Assembly: GCF_000208745.1 (NCBI RefSeq)
Contig: NC_030857.1
Coordinates: forward strand, 9,414,080-9,478,079
Length of the DNA: 64,000 bases
Reading direction: 5' to 3'
From: Theobroma cacao
Taxonomy: Eukaryota > Streptophyta > Magnoliopsida > Malvales > Malvaceae
Made by a program: the position numbers and the translations under genes. Numbering within the stretch: the stretch's first letter is position 1; every line of letters starts with the position of its first letter. Shown here in pieces: positions 1-10,649 of this stretch. Below the pieces are notes generated by a model that saw only the letters and a list, made by a program, of their open reading frames with translations, did not search any database and was not told the origin of the DNA.

Positions 1-677
1 GTTTGGCCGACCATGGGGTGGAAGATGGGCTGGTTTTTGTGCCTTTTAAAAAGAAAAAATAATAAATTAATAAAAGCATGACACGTGGCATCATGTCATT
101 GGCTTGTTTTTTTTTTAAATTTTGACTTTTCATTTTAATTTTCCAACACACCTTTATTCCATCTTTATCCATTCCCACCATAATTAAATTCCACAAATTT
201 GACAAGTGTTGGTGGTGCAAAATTACCATTTTGCCCCCGATATGGTAAAATTATCGTTTTGCCCCTATACTCCATAAATACAGGGAATTGAAAATTTTTT
301 CACTTTTTAACCTCAAATCATACTCCAATACTCAAATCATACTCCAATAAGTCAAATGGGGCCAAAATATCTTTTTTAAAATTCTCATTTTGTCCCTAAG
401 TGGCAAATGACCATTTTACCCTAGATAGTGAAAATTTCGATTTGACTCCAAATTGATCCTCGAACTCCGAATTACCATTTTGAGTCATCCTTAGACTGTG
501 AAACTCTTAATTTCCTCTTTAAATCCCTATTTTAATTAGTTCGAGGTATAAATCGACTTACTTGTACGTCTAAGCACAATATCGACTTTTAAATATTCTT
601 CCGAGACTGTTCAAATATACAATCACTCTATCAGTCTGATGTGTAACATGGTAGATAATTTAGGACTGGGCTTGACA
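1..677 (-). mobile_element. Truncated LTR, TGTCAAGCCC family (Ty3/gypsy-like)
   Basis: Read on the reverse strand, this begins at 677 with TGTCAAGCCCAG and runs off the left edge of the window. It matches the 5' part of the LTR at 53888-56874 in the same order: the terminus, a stretch on regression of AT-rich leader, the GGAGTTCGAGGA segment near 470, repeated 'attaccattttgcccc' boxes at 220-265 and 395-420, and a CCGGCC-type motif near the edge. It interrupts the reverse transcriptase of copy A, whose frame resumes at 678. The expected 5-bp TSD on the right is CGAAC (678-682); the other copy lies outside. Whether a full element or a solo LTR follows cannot be seen. Confidence 0.8.
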
Positions 678-1712
678 CGAACACTCGATTCATCAAATCC
701 ATAAAGGTCGTGGGGCATTAGTAAGCCCAAATGCCATCACCAAAAACTCATAGTGCTCATATCTTGTTCGAAAAGCAGTCTTGGGTATGTCCTTATTTCG
801 GATCCTCAATTGGTGGTACCCCGATCACAGATCTATCTTGGAGAAACATTGTGCCCCTTGTAGCTGATCAAATAGATCATCTATTCTTGGGAGGGGGTAC
901 TTATTCTTTACCGTTACCTTATTAAGTTATCGGTAGTCAATACATAATCTAAGTGACCCATCTTTCTTCTTTACAAATAACACCGGTGCTCCCCATGGTG
1001 AGACGCTGGGGTGAATGAAGCCTTTATCTAACAAATCCTCCAACTGATACTTAAGTTCCTTAAGCTCCGCCGGTGCCATTTTATATGGGGGTATGGATAT
1101 AGGTTTAGTGTCGGGAATCAAATCTATGCAAAATTCAATCACTCGTTCAGGAGGCAAACCTGGTAGTTCCTTAGGAAATACATCCATGAACTCATTCACC
1201 ATCGACACTTGGCTTATATCTCCCACCTTTGCCTGAGTATCCCTTATTAGAGCCAAGTAACTTGAACAACCCTGTCTTAATAACCTTCTGGTAGATATGA
1301 GCGATATCAAATTGGTTGGAGCATTACTCTTATCCCCCTGAATACTAAATGATGGTTCACCAGGAAAATCAAATCTAACCAGTTTATGATAACAATCCAC
1401 ACTGGCATGGCAGGGTGATAACCAATCCATTCCTATGATCACGTCAAAGTCTAAGGTGTCTAACACCACTAGATTAACCAAAGTGTCTTTGTCGTTGACT
1501 CAAACTACACAGGACGTATATTCCCATTCTGCCACAAATACCTCTTTTAAAGGAGTAGACAAAATTAATTGTTCCTCTCTTCGAACACGATCCTTACCCA
1601 GACAAAGTGCAAAACATGGAGAAATAAAGGAGTGGGTAACACCAGGATCAAACAATACTCGAGCATTCATATTACAAACGGAAAGAGTACTTGAGACCAC
1701 TGCATTGGATGT
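678..1712 (-). pseudogene. Protease to N-terminal RT of copy A (decayed)
   Basis: Aspartic protease with VLFDPGVTHSFIS at about 1640-1680 (family form DxGATHSF; here DPG, common in plant chromoviruses), then the conserved [14 protein letters not shown] stretch (about 1410-1460). A linker follows with [13 protein letters not shown], then [15 protein letters not shown] near 1060-1090, [25 protein letters not shown] near 950-1030 and CIDYR at 927. The frame stops where copies B and C read Gln (CAA to TAA), and continues in pieces to 678, where the LTR insertion cuts it. Protease and the following block are in different frames, so at least one frameshift is present. Non-functional. Confidence 0.85.
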
Positions 1713-3157
1713 CTAGGCCTCATGGGGTGTTAAAGCAAATACCCTCGCTTGGCCTCTATTGACGGAAGTCTGACATCCAAATCCAGAAGGCCTACCCTGA
1801 GAGGAAGTAGTAGCACCTCTACCTCTTGATCCGCTAGCCTTCCGATCAGATGAGGCAGCTACTGAAGGAGTGGACGAAGCTAGTTGGGTGGAGTCACAAA
1901 CAGAACCTTGCGATTGATGAGCCATGGGGCAATTCCACCTAATATGTCCAGACTGACCACACCTATAACAAACTCTCGGAGTACGAAATCATCACCCGTT
2001 ATGTCGTCCCCCACAATTAGTGCAACGTTTGATAACTTGACTTCCCTGTCTTGAATCTTGCTACCTTCCAGCACTGAAGGTCCTCTATCCCGCCCCAATA
2101 CTAGCACAAAGTGAGTCACTACCCCTTTGGGGCAATCGTGAGTCCCGTTGTGGACCCTGATGGCTAGAAGCTGAAACACCACTACTGAAATCTCTACGGC
2201 CTTGATAACCCTTTGTCTTGGCTCTTTTTACTCTATCCCTCGCAGCCCTACTCTCACTGGTCCTCATCTCAATGCGTTGAGCACAATCCACTGCTGCGGA
2301 GTAGGTTTTGAAATCTCGGGATGTCACAGCCCTAAACAATGGCTCCATTAGCCCATTTACAAACCCCTGAATCTTCATCTCCTTAGTGGAAACTAGATAG
2401 AGTGCATACCAAGCCAGCTTCATGAATTTGATGTCGTATTCTAACACCGTCATGCTTGAGGTCTGTACCAAAGTCTCAAACTCCCTAGCTCTGGCATTAT
2501 GTACATTGAGTGATAAAAATCGATCAAGAAAGTTGTACTAAACTCACTCCAAGTCAATAGTGCTGCGTCCATTGGTCTACCCCTACATAAAGAGCTATAC
2601 CACTCTTACGCCACGTCCCCTAATCGGAAGGCGGCTAGCTCGACTGATCGGACCTTAAAACATCCTAAGGCTTTACGAATTTTCTCCATCTTATCTAAGA
2701 AAATTTGGGGTTTCTTTGAGGCATCAGATCCTAAAAATGATGGAGGCTTAAGCTTGAGAAAATCGGGAAGAGAAATCTCTAAATGACCCCTCTCAACCTC
2801 ATGATGTTGGTGATCGGCCTGTCCTTGGGAGTTAGAAGATTCTTGTACTATAGGTCTCCCTTCCACTATCCTCTGTATATCATCCATATGGGTCGCCATC
2901 AACTCTACAACCCGGTTGACTCCTTGTAGGCCTGTCGTCAAATCCTCAATGGTAATACCCCCGGCTGGTTGTCTATCTGCATCACCTGAAGACTGTTCTT
3001 CCTCTAGCCTACTCATAGGCGTATCCGCCCTCATTAGCCTAGTGGCCCTGCCACGTCTAGCTCGGCCCCTAAAGGTGGATGCCCGTGGCCTATCTGTCAT
3101 CTCATTAGGGGCATATTACTCCCCTATTCGTCTTGAGGCAGCTCGTGTCTTAGGCAG
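1713..3157 (-). pseudogene. Gag of copy A (decayed, CCHC zinc knuckle kept)
   Basis: Retrotransposon capsid/nucleocapsid protein. Order on the reverse strand: basic Arg-rich N-terminus (TDRPRASTFRGRARRG, about 3050-3100); a helical region with VELMATHMDDIQRIVEG; the capsid core, including SLPDFLKLKPPSFLGSD (about 2725-2780), EWYSSLCRG and [20 protein letters not shown] (about 2410-2490); the [11 protein letters not shown] basic stretch (about 2220-2245); and a complete CX2CX4HX4C knuckle, [14 protein letters not shown] (about 1929-1970). The start codon seen in copy C (63144) is lost here and several stops and frameshifts break the frame. Confidence 0.85.
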
Positions 3158-3369
3158 CAGTTTTACCTAGACAAGAGCAACACTTATTATTAAACACATT
3201 TTCTATAATCATATATAAAGGAAAAGATGGTTTCTAAGATAGGGAATCTATGCTTTCCCTTGGTTATAAAATGTGTCGTGGTTCACACTTCACAACTGAA
3301 ATTCCTACATAAAGACCTGACACTCCGCTGGACCAACAAAAGAAAGTCCTAGGACCTAGATAACCTAGG

Positions 3370-3384
3370 GCTCTGATACTAACA
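3370..3384 (-). promoter_or_regulatory. Primer-binding site of copy A
   Basis: Reverse-strand TAGTATCAGAGCCC a few bases inside the LTR end. It differs by one base from the usual plant initiator tRNA-Met site TGGTATCAGAGCC, and it fixes the direction of the element. Confidence 0.85.
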
Positions 3385-3563
3385 TTGTCATGACCCAAAT
3401 TTCGGATCGTGACAAGTGCATGGACCCAATGAGCATAGCCATTAAGTCCAAGCAAGCCTATTTATATAACCTATTTATCAATCTATTGAGTATTCCTAAA
3501 GTCACATTTCATGATCTCAACTGTAAGTACTTGAATGATATTCTACCATGATCAAATATTCGC

Positions 3564-3566
<3 letters not shown>

Positions 3567-3599
<33 letters not shown>
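3567..3599. repeat. (TA)n microsatellite
   Basis: Uninterrupted TA dinucleotides inside the LTR of copy A. A TA run lies at the same relative place in both LTRs of copy C. Confidence 0.95.
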
Positions 3600-3601
<2 letters not shown>

Positions 3602-4561
3602 CCCCAAAATGGTATTAACCATCACCAACTCATAATGGCGTTACCATTCAAAGTATATATATACATATATATTGTCTAAGACAAGTATCTTAAAATTTTA
3701 CATTTCGTTTATCTATATATATATAGCATAAAGACACTCGACTTTCAGCGGAGCGACCTTGGTGAAGGTACAACTATTGAATGCTGAGATACCTACCAAA
3801 GAGACCAGTCCACGTGGACACCTTGACCTACATTACAACTGCCTCTTGATCTAAAAACATGAAGATGAAAACTGTGAGTATGAACTCAGTGAGTGAACAT
3901 AGGAAGGGAACAAGCAATTGATAAGGAAAATTTAAAAATCATGATGCACTTGTTTTGAAAACAATGCAGTTTAGTTTAATTTCTTCCCTAAACCCCGTGT
4001 TTCGAACATTGGTAAATAAACTCTTAGTGTTGCAAAGACCCATGCTCAATCATGAAGATAAAATAGTGAAGAAAAATTATATAAAAAATCGAGCAAGGTA
4101 GCAACGTGACAGCACGTTTCTTGCTATGGCAAAAGGCATTCTTGGTTTGCATATGTTTCATTTTTCAAGAATATCTCCCACTACAAAAGTCTAATTGACA
4201 TGCTTGTTAGGTCATTAGAAAGCTAAGAGGCAGGGATACGACTTTAATGTTTACCACTTTACCCAGTTTTGACCGGAAGGTGGCCAAAATTGCTATCAAA
4301 GTGACAACACTGCACCACTACCCGAGAGTTTTTGGCTGCAGCGAGAATCAATTTTTGCTATAGCCAAATTCCTTGCTGCAATAAACATCAATTTGAAAAT
4401 ACTTAACAACTTTCACTATTCAACATGCAACATTCCATATACATTACAATCATGTACGATATTCATAAACTTTCTACTACACATGAATTTATATATATAT
4501 AAACACGAATACCACCACCTCCCTCAGCCAACATGAACTCCCCACACGCACATCATTACCA

Positions 4562-4795
4562 GCATGTGCACTACCCACTCCGCACATGCACGGTTGTAAG
4601 TGTCACAACATCGTCATTCAACTGGCATATGCACTGCCCACTATGCATATGCACAGTTGTAGTTGTCAGAACATCATCATTCAACCGGCATATGCACTGC
4701 CCACTCCGCATATGCATGGTTGTAGTTGTCAGAACATCATCATTCAACCGACATATGCACTGCCCACTCCGCACATGCACGGTTACATCAATTAC
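4562..4795. repeat. 63-bp minisatellite in LTR A
   Basis: Four tandem units of 63 bp; the GCACTGCCC core recurs at 4568, 4631, 4694 and 4757. Each unit has 'catatgcactgcccactccgc' and 'ggttgtagttgtcagaacat' blocks. Because 63 is a multiple of three, open frames on both strands pass through it and are artefacts. Confidence 0.9.
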
Positions 4796-6039
4796 ACAAA
4801 AATTACTTAGCAATACATATCATATATTTTTATATACACATCAGCATCATATAAAGGTACAAAGATTTATCACAATCATGTTCCACATCACCAAAAACAT
4901 TTCACTAATGGCTTGTTCCCATGCATTTTATATAAAAATAATTAAAATGTCTCAATCAACCACATGTGCCTTAATCCCAAAACATTTTTTGCAAGTTCAC
5001 TCATCGGTATTTGTTGAATCTTTACTCAACTCCAACCTACACTAATGGTCCAAATATTACCGTGGGGCCTCGTTGGGACCTATCATCACAACAACATCAC
5101 AACCAACCCGATTTGCATAATTATATTTCTAAAAGCTAACCACTAAATCATGTTCTACTAGTTGTTTTTAACTAGCTTCCATCTACCATCAAGTGACTAT
5201 AAATTTTCATTATTCTAGTCACACTACAATGAATAACCCACCTCAACTACAAAACACCCACCGATCTAGCCACTAGCCATTCTCAACAACTTAAAAAAAA
5301 TCAATTCAATTTCATTACTCACCTTGGTAGCTTTGTAATTGAATTTATTTCCCAAAAGCTTTCAAACTATCATGAAAATCTCACGTTCTCTCTCTAGATT
5401 GTCTAGCTAGTGAGAGAGTGTAATGAGGAAAGGTTTTTGAGGGTTTTTATCGTGAAAAAGTAGAAGAGCACAAAGACCTTTGGGAAAGGGTAGACAAAAA
5501 CATGAAAAATCGGGGTTAACTCATAGAAATATATGAAAATTCAAGGCAAGCTTCCATGGGGGGGTGAGAGAACGTGGGAGAGGAAGGAGAAGAAGAATAA
5601 GTGCTGGAAATTTGAAGAACATCCTAGAAACTTAGATTTTTATGGGTTAAGTTTATCCATTTTTCACAAAATTACCAAAATACCCTTAACTATGTCATTT
5701 TGTTTTTTTCCATTGCTTATATGCAATCGTTTTTACTTCTTTAACGCTAAGACAAGGTCCATAAGGGTTTAAAAATACTCGTGTTCATGAAAACTTAAAA
5801 ATTTCAACCCAAGATGTAAAATGATCATTTTACCCTTACCATGAAAATTATCAGTATTTCTATCTTCTTCATTATCTTATGCTCATCCATTCATTCCTTA
5901 GGCCTACTTGGACCTTAATAACATTAGAAAATCAATTTTAGAGGTTGATCAGGAGAAATGACGAAATTACCCCTAGTTCGTGTTATCGCATCTACTGCTA
6001 GTTACGGGTCAATAGGGGTAAAGGTCTCATAAACTGCTT

Positions 6040-7005
6040 GAATGATTTAATTGTTATTCAAATCTATGTAGATGATATTATGTTTGGTGCTACTAATAAG
6101 GCTTTGTGCAAAGAATTTTGTTGAAAAAATGTAGGGTGAATTTGAGATGAGCATGATGGGAGAGTTGAAATTCTTTCTTGGGCTCCAAATTAAACAAAGT
6201 GAGGAAGGAATTTTCGTCAGCCAAGAAAGATACATTCAAGACATGCTAAGAAAGTTTGACATGCTGAAGTTGAAGTCAATTAGCACACCAATGAGTCCAT
6301 CCACCAAACTTGAGGTTGATGAAAAGGGAAAGGATGTTAATCAAAAACTCTATAGAGGTATGATAGGATCACTACTTTATTTAATAGCTAGCAGGCTTGA
6401 TATCCAATTCAGTGTATGTTTGTGTGCTCGTTTTCAATCTCAACCAAAGGAATCACACTTGATTGCTATTAAGAGAATTTTTAGATACTTCTTAGATACA
6501 CAAACTTAGGGATATGGAATCCTAGAGAATCATCCCTTAATTTACTTGGATATTCAGATGTAGATTTTGCTGGAAGCAAAACTGATAGAAAAAGCACTAA
6601 TGGAACCTGTCAGTTTCTAGGTAGTATACTTATGTCATGGTCAAGTAAAAAACAGAATTCAGTTGCTCTCTCTACAGCTAAAGCTGAATATAGTTCTCTA
6701 AGAAGTTGCTGTGCTCAAATCTTATGGATTAAACAATAACTAAAAGACTTTGAGTAACAATGGATAACATACCAATATACTGTGATAATACAAGTGCAAT
6801 TAATATATCAAAAAATCCTATACAGCATTCTAGGACTAAGCATATCGAGATTAGGCATCACTTTGTTAGAGATCATGTAGTGAAAGGTGATATTAAGATT
6901 GAGTTTGTCAATACTCTACAACAATTAGCTGACATGTTCACAAAGCCTCTAAATGATAAAAGATTTTGTGAGATTAGGAGAAATTTAGGAATGGTTAGTG
7001 TGTAG
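6040..7005 (+). pseudogene. Copia RT C-terminus and RNase H (decayed)
   Basis: Reverse transcriptase catalytic YVDD is encoded at 6065-6076 within IQIYVDDIMFGATNKALCKEF. After a frame break comes GELKFFLGLQI...ISTPMSPSTKL (6147-6330) and LYRGMIGSLLYL. RNase H follows: YSDVDFAGSKTDRKSTNGTCQFLG, SWSSKKQNSVALSTAKAEY (about 6545-6700), then YCDNTSAINISKNPIQHSRTKHIEIRHHFVRD (6778-6885) and the terminal LADMFTKPL. Breaks occur near 6120, 6510 and 6740. The upstream RT fingers are missing because copy A is inserted just before the YVDD region. Confidence 0.9.
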
Positions 7006-7404
7006 GAGCTTTAAGAAAAATTCTAAAATTTTCTCAAAGGACAGTAGGCCCTTAGTTGACTAAGAGAGTCATTTAATCAACTAAGAGCATTCTGTCTCTT
7101 TAAATAATAAGACTCAGTCAATTAAAGGAAGGAGGAATAAAATAATGAAAAGAAATTGTCTATTGGGTACTAAAATAGAAAAGAAAAACTGCCTAAGCAA
7201 AAACTAAGTTTAGAGGGAATTTTTCAAATTTTGAACAGGAGAAAAACTGGCAACATTTAAAGGGGAGACAGACGATTTTTGAGAAAATTAAACTGCCCTT
7301 AACTCATCTTCTTTACATTTTCTCTTTTCTAAAATCGACCCACCTAAATTGAAACCATTCCCTATCAAACTCTTGAAACACTAAGTTAGAAATTTCTCAA
7401 ACCA
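7006..7404 (+). other. Spacer between copia pol and the downstream ORF
   Basis: Non-coding, AT-rich. It contains one full CTTAGTTGACTAAG palindrome (7051-7064) and a partial one at about 7072, the same motif that recurs in the LTR of this element. Confidence 0.6.
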
Positions 7405-8639
7405 AATGGTGAAATCATCATAGTCCAAAGAGATTCTAGAGAAGAAAAAGGGTAAACGTCCATTGGAAGAGAGTCTGCAAGTAGAAGTACAGAAGAAGAA
7501 AAAGAATATAGTGTCCACTGCTAAGATTGGAAAAACTGGAAAATCACAATCAGAGAAGGAATACAATGCCAAGAAAAATAACGAGAAAGAAAACTCCTTC
7601 AAGAAAGGTAAGACTTCATCCTCAAAATTTAGAAATAAATTTCATGAGGATAGGTTCAAAAAAATCGAAAATGCCCTTATTACTTGTGGTAAATCTATTG
7701 ATTGAGTAGTTTTGATGAGTCACCTGAATTTCAAGTAGTTCTGTCAGATTATTTTGAAGAAATGTAATTGAAGGATTTTAGCACTTTTAAGAATCGATCC
7801 TATAGTGCTAGTTTGGTGAAAGAATTTTATGCCAGCATAGCCATAGATAGGGATGAACTTGAGGATTCTGATGATTATATTGATGATGGTTTGAATGTTT
7901 ATTTAAATGGAAAGGAATTTGTTGTGACTACTACTGATTTAGGAAATTTGCTTAAAATTAAAAGTGAAGATGGTGACTATGAAATGCCTGAAAATTATGA
8001 TCCCACTTCTCTGAGAGATAATTACAAGGAGGAAAGAAAAATATTCATCAAAGAGTAATGCTAATCTGATTAAAAGTCCACAAATTAAAATTTTACATTA
8101 CTTTATTGCTGCGACTATTCACGAAAGAGGTGCCAGTTTTAGCTACATTAGTCTTCAAGACTTATGGCTAATGGAGCATGCCTTCAATGGTGCTCCACTT
8201 AATCTAGGCAGATTCATGATTGAGAGAATGAGAAGAGTCCGTCGACTAGAAATATCATTACATCATTGGTACAGAAAAAGGGAATTTGGAGCTCTAGATA
8301 TGAATTGGACAAAGTGAAAAGCAGGGACCAAGCTATTTACCTTAGGAGTTTGCTTGAAATGGGGTATAAGCATGATGGAGAGAAATATGTTAAAACCCCT
8401 AAGGTCACTCCTGGAAAAGAGTCTTTTCTCCCTACTTAACCAGAAACAGCTCCCTCACAATTCTCTAATGAAATACTTTTCAACCTGCTCGTGAGGATTG
8501 ATGGAAAGTTGACTGACCAAGGAGTAAAGATGTAGAAATTGAAGACAAATTGAGCGTACTTAGGATTTGATGATGACAAAATAAGGGAGAATTATGGTAG
8601 AAAGTTTAGGGGAGAACTAGGGGCAGTTTAGGAACAAAA
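7405..8639 (+). pseudogene. Extra ORF downstream of copia pol (decayed, unknown role)
   Basis: A reading frame in the place where SIRE elements often carry an envelope-like ORF. The first block (7405-7705) is very Lys-rich. After a frame change, FDESPEFQVVLSDYFEEM leads through one in-frame stop into SYSASLVKEFYASIAIDRDELED and KEFVVTTTDLGNLLKI (7768-8058). After a +1 shift near 8030-8045 the frame continues with ILHYFIAATIHERGASFSY and LGRFMIERMRR (about 8090-8240), fading by 8600. There is no obvious signal peptide or membrane helix. The central part resembles, by eye, the plant 'putative transposon protein' type domain found in many plant genomes (inference). Not an evident envelope protein. 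Confidence 0.6.
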
Positions 8640-9248
8640 CAATGACTATCTTTTTTGCTTATGTTTTTAACTTTTTTTACCTTTTTTTTTATGTTGTCAA
8701 CTGAACATTTAAAATTAACTTTGTCGTTTATGTCATTGTGTTGAAAATGGGATGCTGTTAAACTGCTTATATTATTTGTCTGCTAATGGTTAAATTTGTT
8801 CATGAGTTTGTTTGCTGCTATCTTGAGAATTGACTGATATTGGCCTGTTATTTTGATAACCAATTTCTGTCAATGATATTGTGAATGGAATGTGGATGGA
8901 TTGTGTTTATGAATGTATACGGATGCTAAATATACTATTTCTGCTGGATGATTAATGGCATACAAAAAAATTGGTAATAATATGCTGCTGACAAACACAG
9001 TTGAAATATTGATGATATTCTGTCAACCAGTCACCTATTGTTGATTACTCTATATATCTGCATAAATATATTCTGAATGTATAATGTCATTGTCTGTATG
9101 ACATGAATAAAAATTTTGCTGAAATGAATAAGTAAAATAAGCACACACTAAGGGGGAGCACTCACTTAAAGGAGAAATCCTCATTTTTTTTTGCAAAATT
9201 AAAAATATTAAATGGACACTGTACTGTTAATCAAGGAATGTTTTGCCA
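8640..9248 (+). other. Non-coding region before the copia polypurine tract
   Basis: AT-rich, no supported ORF; internal 3' untranslated part of the SIRE-like element. Confidence 0.6.
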
Positions 9249-9267
9249 TCATCAAAAAGGGGGAGAT
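9249..9267 (+). promoter_or_regulatory. Polypurine tract of the SIRE-like element
   Basis: AAAAAGGGGGAGAT immediately before the LTR start at 9268, as required for plus-strand priming. Confidence 0.85.
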
Positions 9268-9443
9268 TGTTGGCTCCATTAGTTTTTGATGATAATAATA
9301 AAACATTCCCATTCATTTTTGTCTAATATATCTACTTGAGTGTGCATGACTGTTATTGTATGCCAATGATAAATAAATTATTCCAAGGGACATATCAAAA
9401 ATTATATGTATAAGAAGCCATAATTAATCAACAAAACAGAAGC

Positions 9444-9706
9444 TTCTTAGTTGAATAATAAAGGCTTAGTTAGCTAAAATTCAAATAAGAAGTTGGTCAG
9501 CTCAAGAGTATTGACGAACAGAAAAGACTTAGTTGACCAAAAAATGGGTTAGTTGACTATGACTCTATTGTCAGAAATCTAGACTTCGAGACAGAACCAA
9601 CTTAATCGACTAAGAAGAAAGTTAGTCAACTAAGTGCCCACTGCTAGAAACACAGAATAGAAGATAGAAACAACTTAGTCAACTAAGATATCAATTAGTC
9701 GACTAA
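9444..9706. repeat. Palindrome cluster TTAGTYRACTAAG in copia LTR
   Basis: Eight or so variants of one palindrome, the best being CTTAGTCAACTAAG (9673-9686), CTTAATCGACTAAG (9601-9614), GTTAGTCAACTAAG (about 9621) and ATTAGTCGACTAAG (about 9693). Diverged copies lie near 9444, 9464, 9528 and 9548. Confidence 0.85.
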
Positions 9707-10119
9707 GAGCATTTTGCCAGAAAATTTGAATTGTGCACTAGAAAACAGATTAACGGCCAGAACTGCAACAAAACTGTTTCCAACTCTCAAAAACTGCCTA
9801 ACACCTATCAGAGCTGATTTTCCAAGTACATAAGAGGCTTCCAATGACTAGAAATAGAATGAAGGCTTCCAAGAACAAAAAGAGCTAAAAAATCAGCAAA
9901 AACTCTCTACATTCTTCTACATTTCACGCCTATCCTTGTAAAAGATTCAAGCATTTCACTTTGTACCACTTTAGATCAAGTCAGTGATCATAGGTACACC
10001 TTTATTTCTCTTTATCTTGTATACTTAGAGTGCGCGAGACACTCTAAGGGATTTATTCAAGCTTGGATTACTTGATTGAGTGTATAGGTTCTAACTTAGC
10101 CTTAGAAAAGTTAGTTTTG

Positions 10120-10252
10120 GGTTTTGGTTGATCCCGTGAAAAACCATTGTTAAAGGTTGTGGTTGAGCCTTTGAAAAGCCATTTTAGGTTTTTGTTGATC
10201 CTGTGAAAAACCATTATTAAAGGTTGTGGCTGAGCCTGTGAAAAGCCATTGT
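10120..10252. repeat. Two-unit tandem repeat in copia LTR
   Basis: Two units of about 67 bp, each containing 'gatcc-gtgaaaaaccatt' and 'aaaggttgtgg-tgagcct'. The open frame read across it in reverse is a by-product. Confidence 0.85.
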
Positions 10253-10544
10253 AAAAGCTTGGTGGAAGCTTGGGAATTTCATTGGTTTTAGTGATTTGGT
10301 TTGGAAAATCCTTGGTTGAACAATCAAGGTAGTGGATGTAGGTCTTTGACCGAACCACTATAAATCATTGAGTATTGTCTCCTTTATTTTATTTTTCATT
10401 TTCATTCATTCTAAAATCATTCCTTCATCTTGCATCAAATTTCTCATCCTTGACCTTCAATTTGCCCCTAATTAGAAATCAAGTTTAGTAAAAGCCAAAA
10501 AGTGCTATTCACCCCTCCTCTAGCACATTTATTTGGGACCAACA

Positions 10545-10649
10545 CAAGAAAGGCATGGTACAATTAGACAAAAGTGGAGTGGCAAACTTCAACGTTGAAT
10601 TCAAATTTTGGCACCAAACCATAGTGAATAACCAACACTTTGAGGCTAT
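10545..10649. other. Unassigned 105 bp between copia LTR and Athila-like LTR
   Basis: No ORF, no repeat match seen elsewhere in the window. It may be the original flank of the Athila-like element or a relic of the SIRE target. Confidence 0.5.

Larger units (their letters stand above)
678..6031 (-). mobile_element. Chromovirus copy A (Ty3/gypsy, Tekay/Del-like), partial
   Basis: Reverse-strand element with a 5' LTR (3386-6031), PBS, gag, protease and the first part of RT. It is cut at 677 by a younger LTR insertion, so the rest of pol and the 3' LTR are outside the window. It was inserted into the RT domain of the SIRE-like copia to its right: copia coding sequence starts at once after the LTR terminus at 6031. 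The right TSD candidate is AACTG (6032-6036). Family assignment rests on collinear similarity to copies B and C, the latter keeping a chromodomain. Confidence 0.85.
3386..6031 (-). mobile_element. 5' LTR of copy A
   Basis: LTR of 2646 bp, reverse strand, from TATGAGACC (6031; TGTGAGACC in copy C) to GGGTCATGACA (3386). Within it, in transcription order: a perfect 18-bp palindrome GTAAAATGATCATTTTAC (5816-5833), a leader ending in CCAAG/GTGAGTAATG (donor at 5322), a minisatellite (4562-4795), degenerate GCTGCAGCGAGAA motifs (4337-4385) and a TA microsatellite (3567-3599). Long ORFs in this interval come from the minisatellite and are not genes. Confidence 0.85.
6032..10544 (+). mobile_element. 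SIRE-like Ty1/copia element, 3' part
   Basis: Contains the RT C-terminus with YVDD, RNase H, a downstream ORF of about 400 codons, a polypurine tract and a 1277-bp LTR. The 5' part is separated by copy A and lies outside the window. Assignment to the SIRE (Maximus) lineage rests on the RNase H end LADMFTKPL...RFCEIRRNLGM, the long region between pol and LTR, and an LTR that begins TGTTGG and ends CCAACA. All reading frames are broken, so the copy is dead. Confidence 0.85.
9268..10544 (+). mobile_element. 3' LTR of the SIRE-like element
   Basis: 1277 bp, starting TGTTGGCTCC and ending GGGACCAACA, with inverted termini TGTTGG/CCAACA. Its first half holds a series of palindromes of the type TTAGTYRACTAAG (9444-9706). 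The second half holds a two-unit tandem repeat (10120-10252). The base after the LTR opens into unrelated DNA; a TSD would be CAAGA (10545-10549), but the partner is outside the window. Confidence 0.85.

Noticed and set aside
731..925. Forward ORF of 64 codons
   Set aside because: Antisense shadow of the copy A reverse transcriptase.
3567..3599. TA run as a promoter or MITE
   Set aside because: Simple microsatellite; no terminal inverted repeats or TSD around it.
4533..5045. 170-codon open frame and two overlapping frames
   Set aside because: Produced by the 63-bp minisatellite in LTR A, whose unit length is a multiple of three; the repeat is open on both strands.
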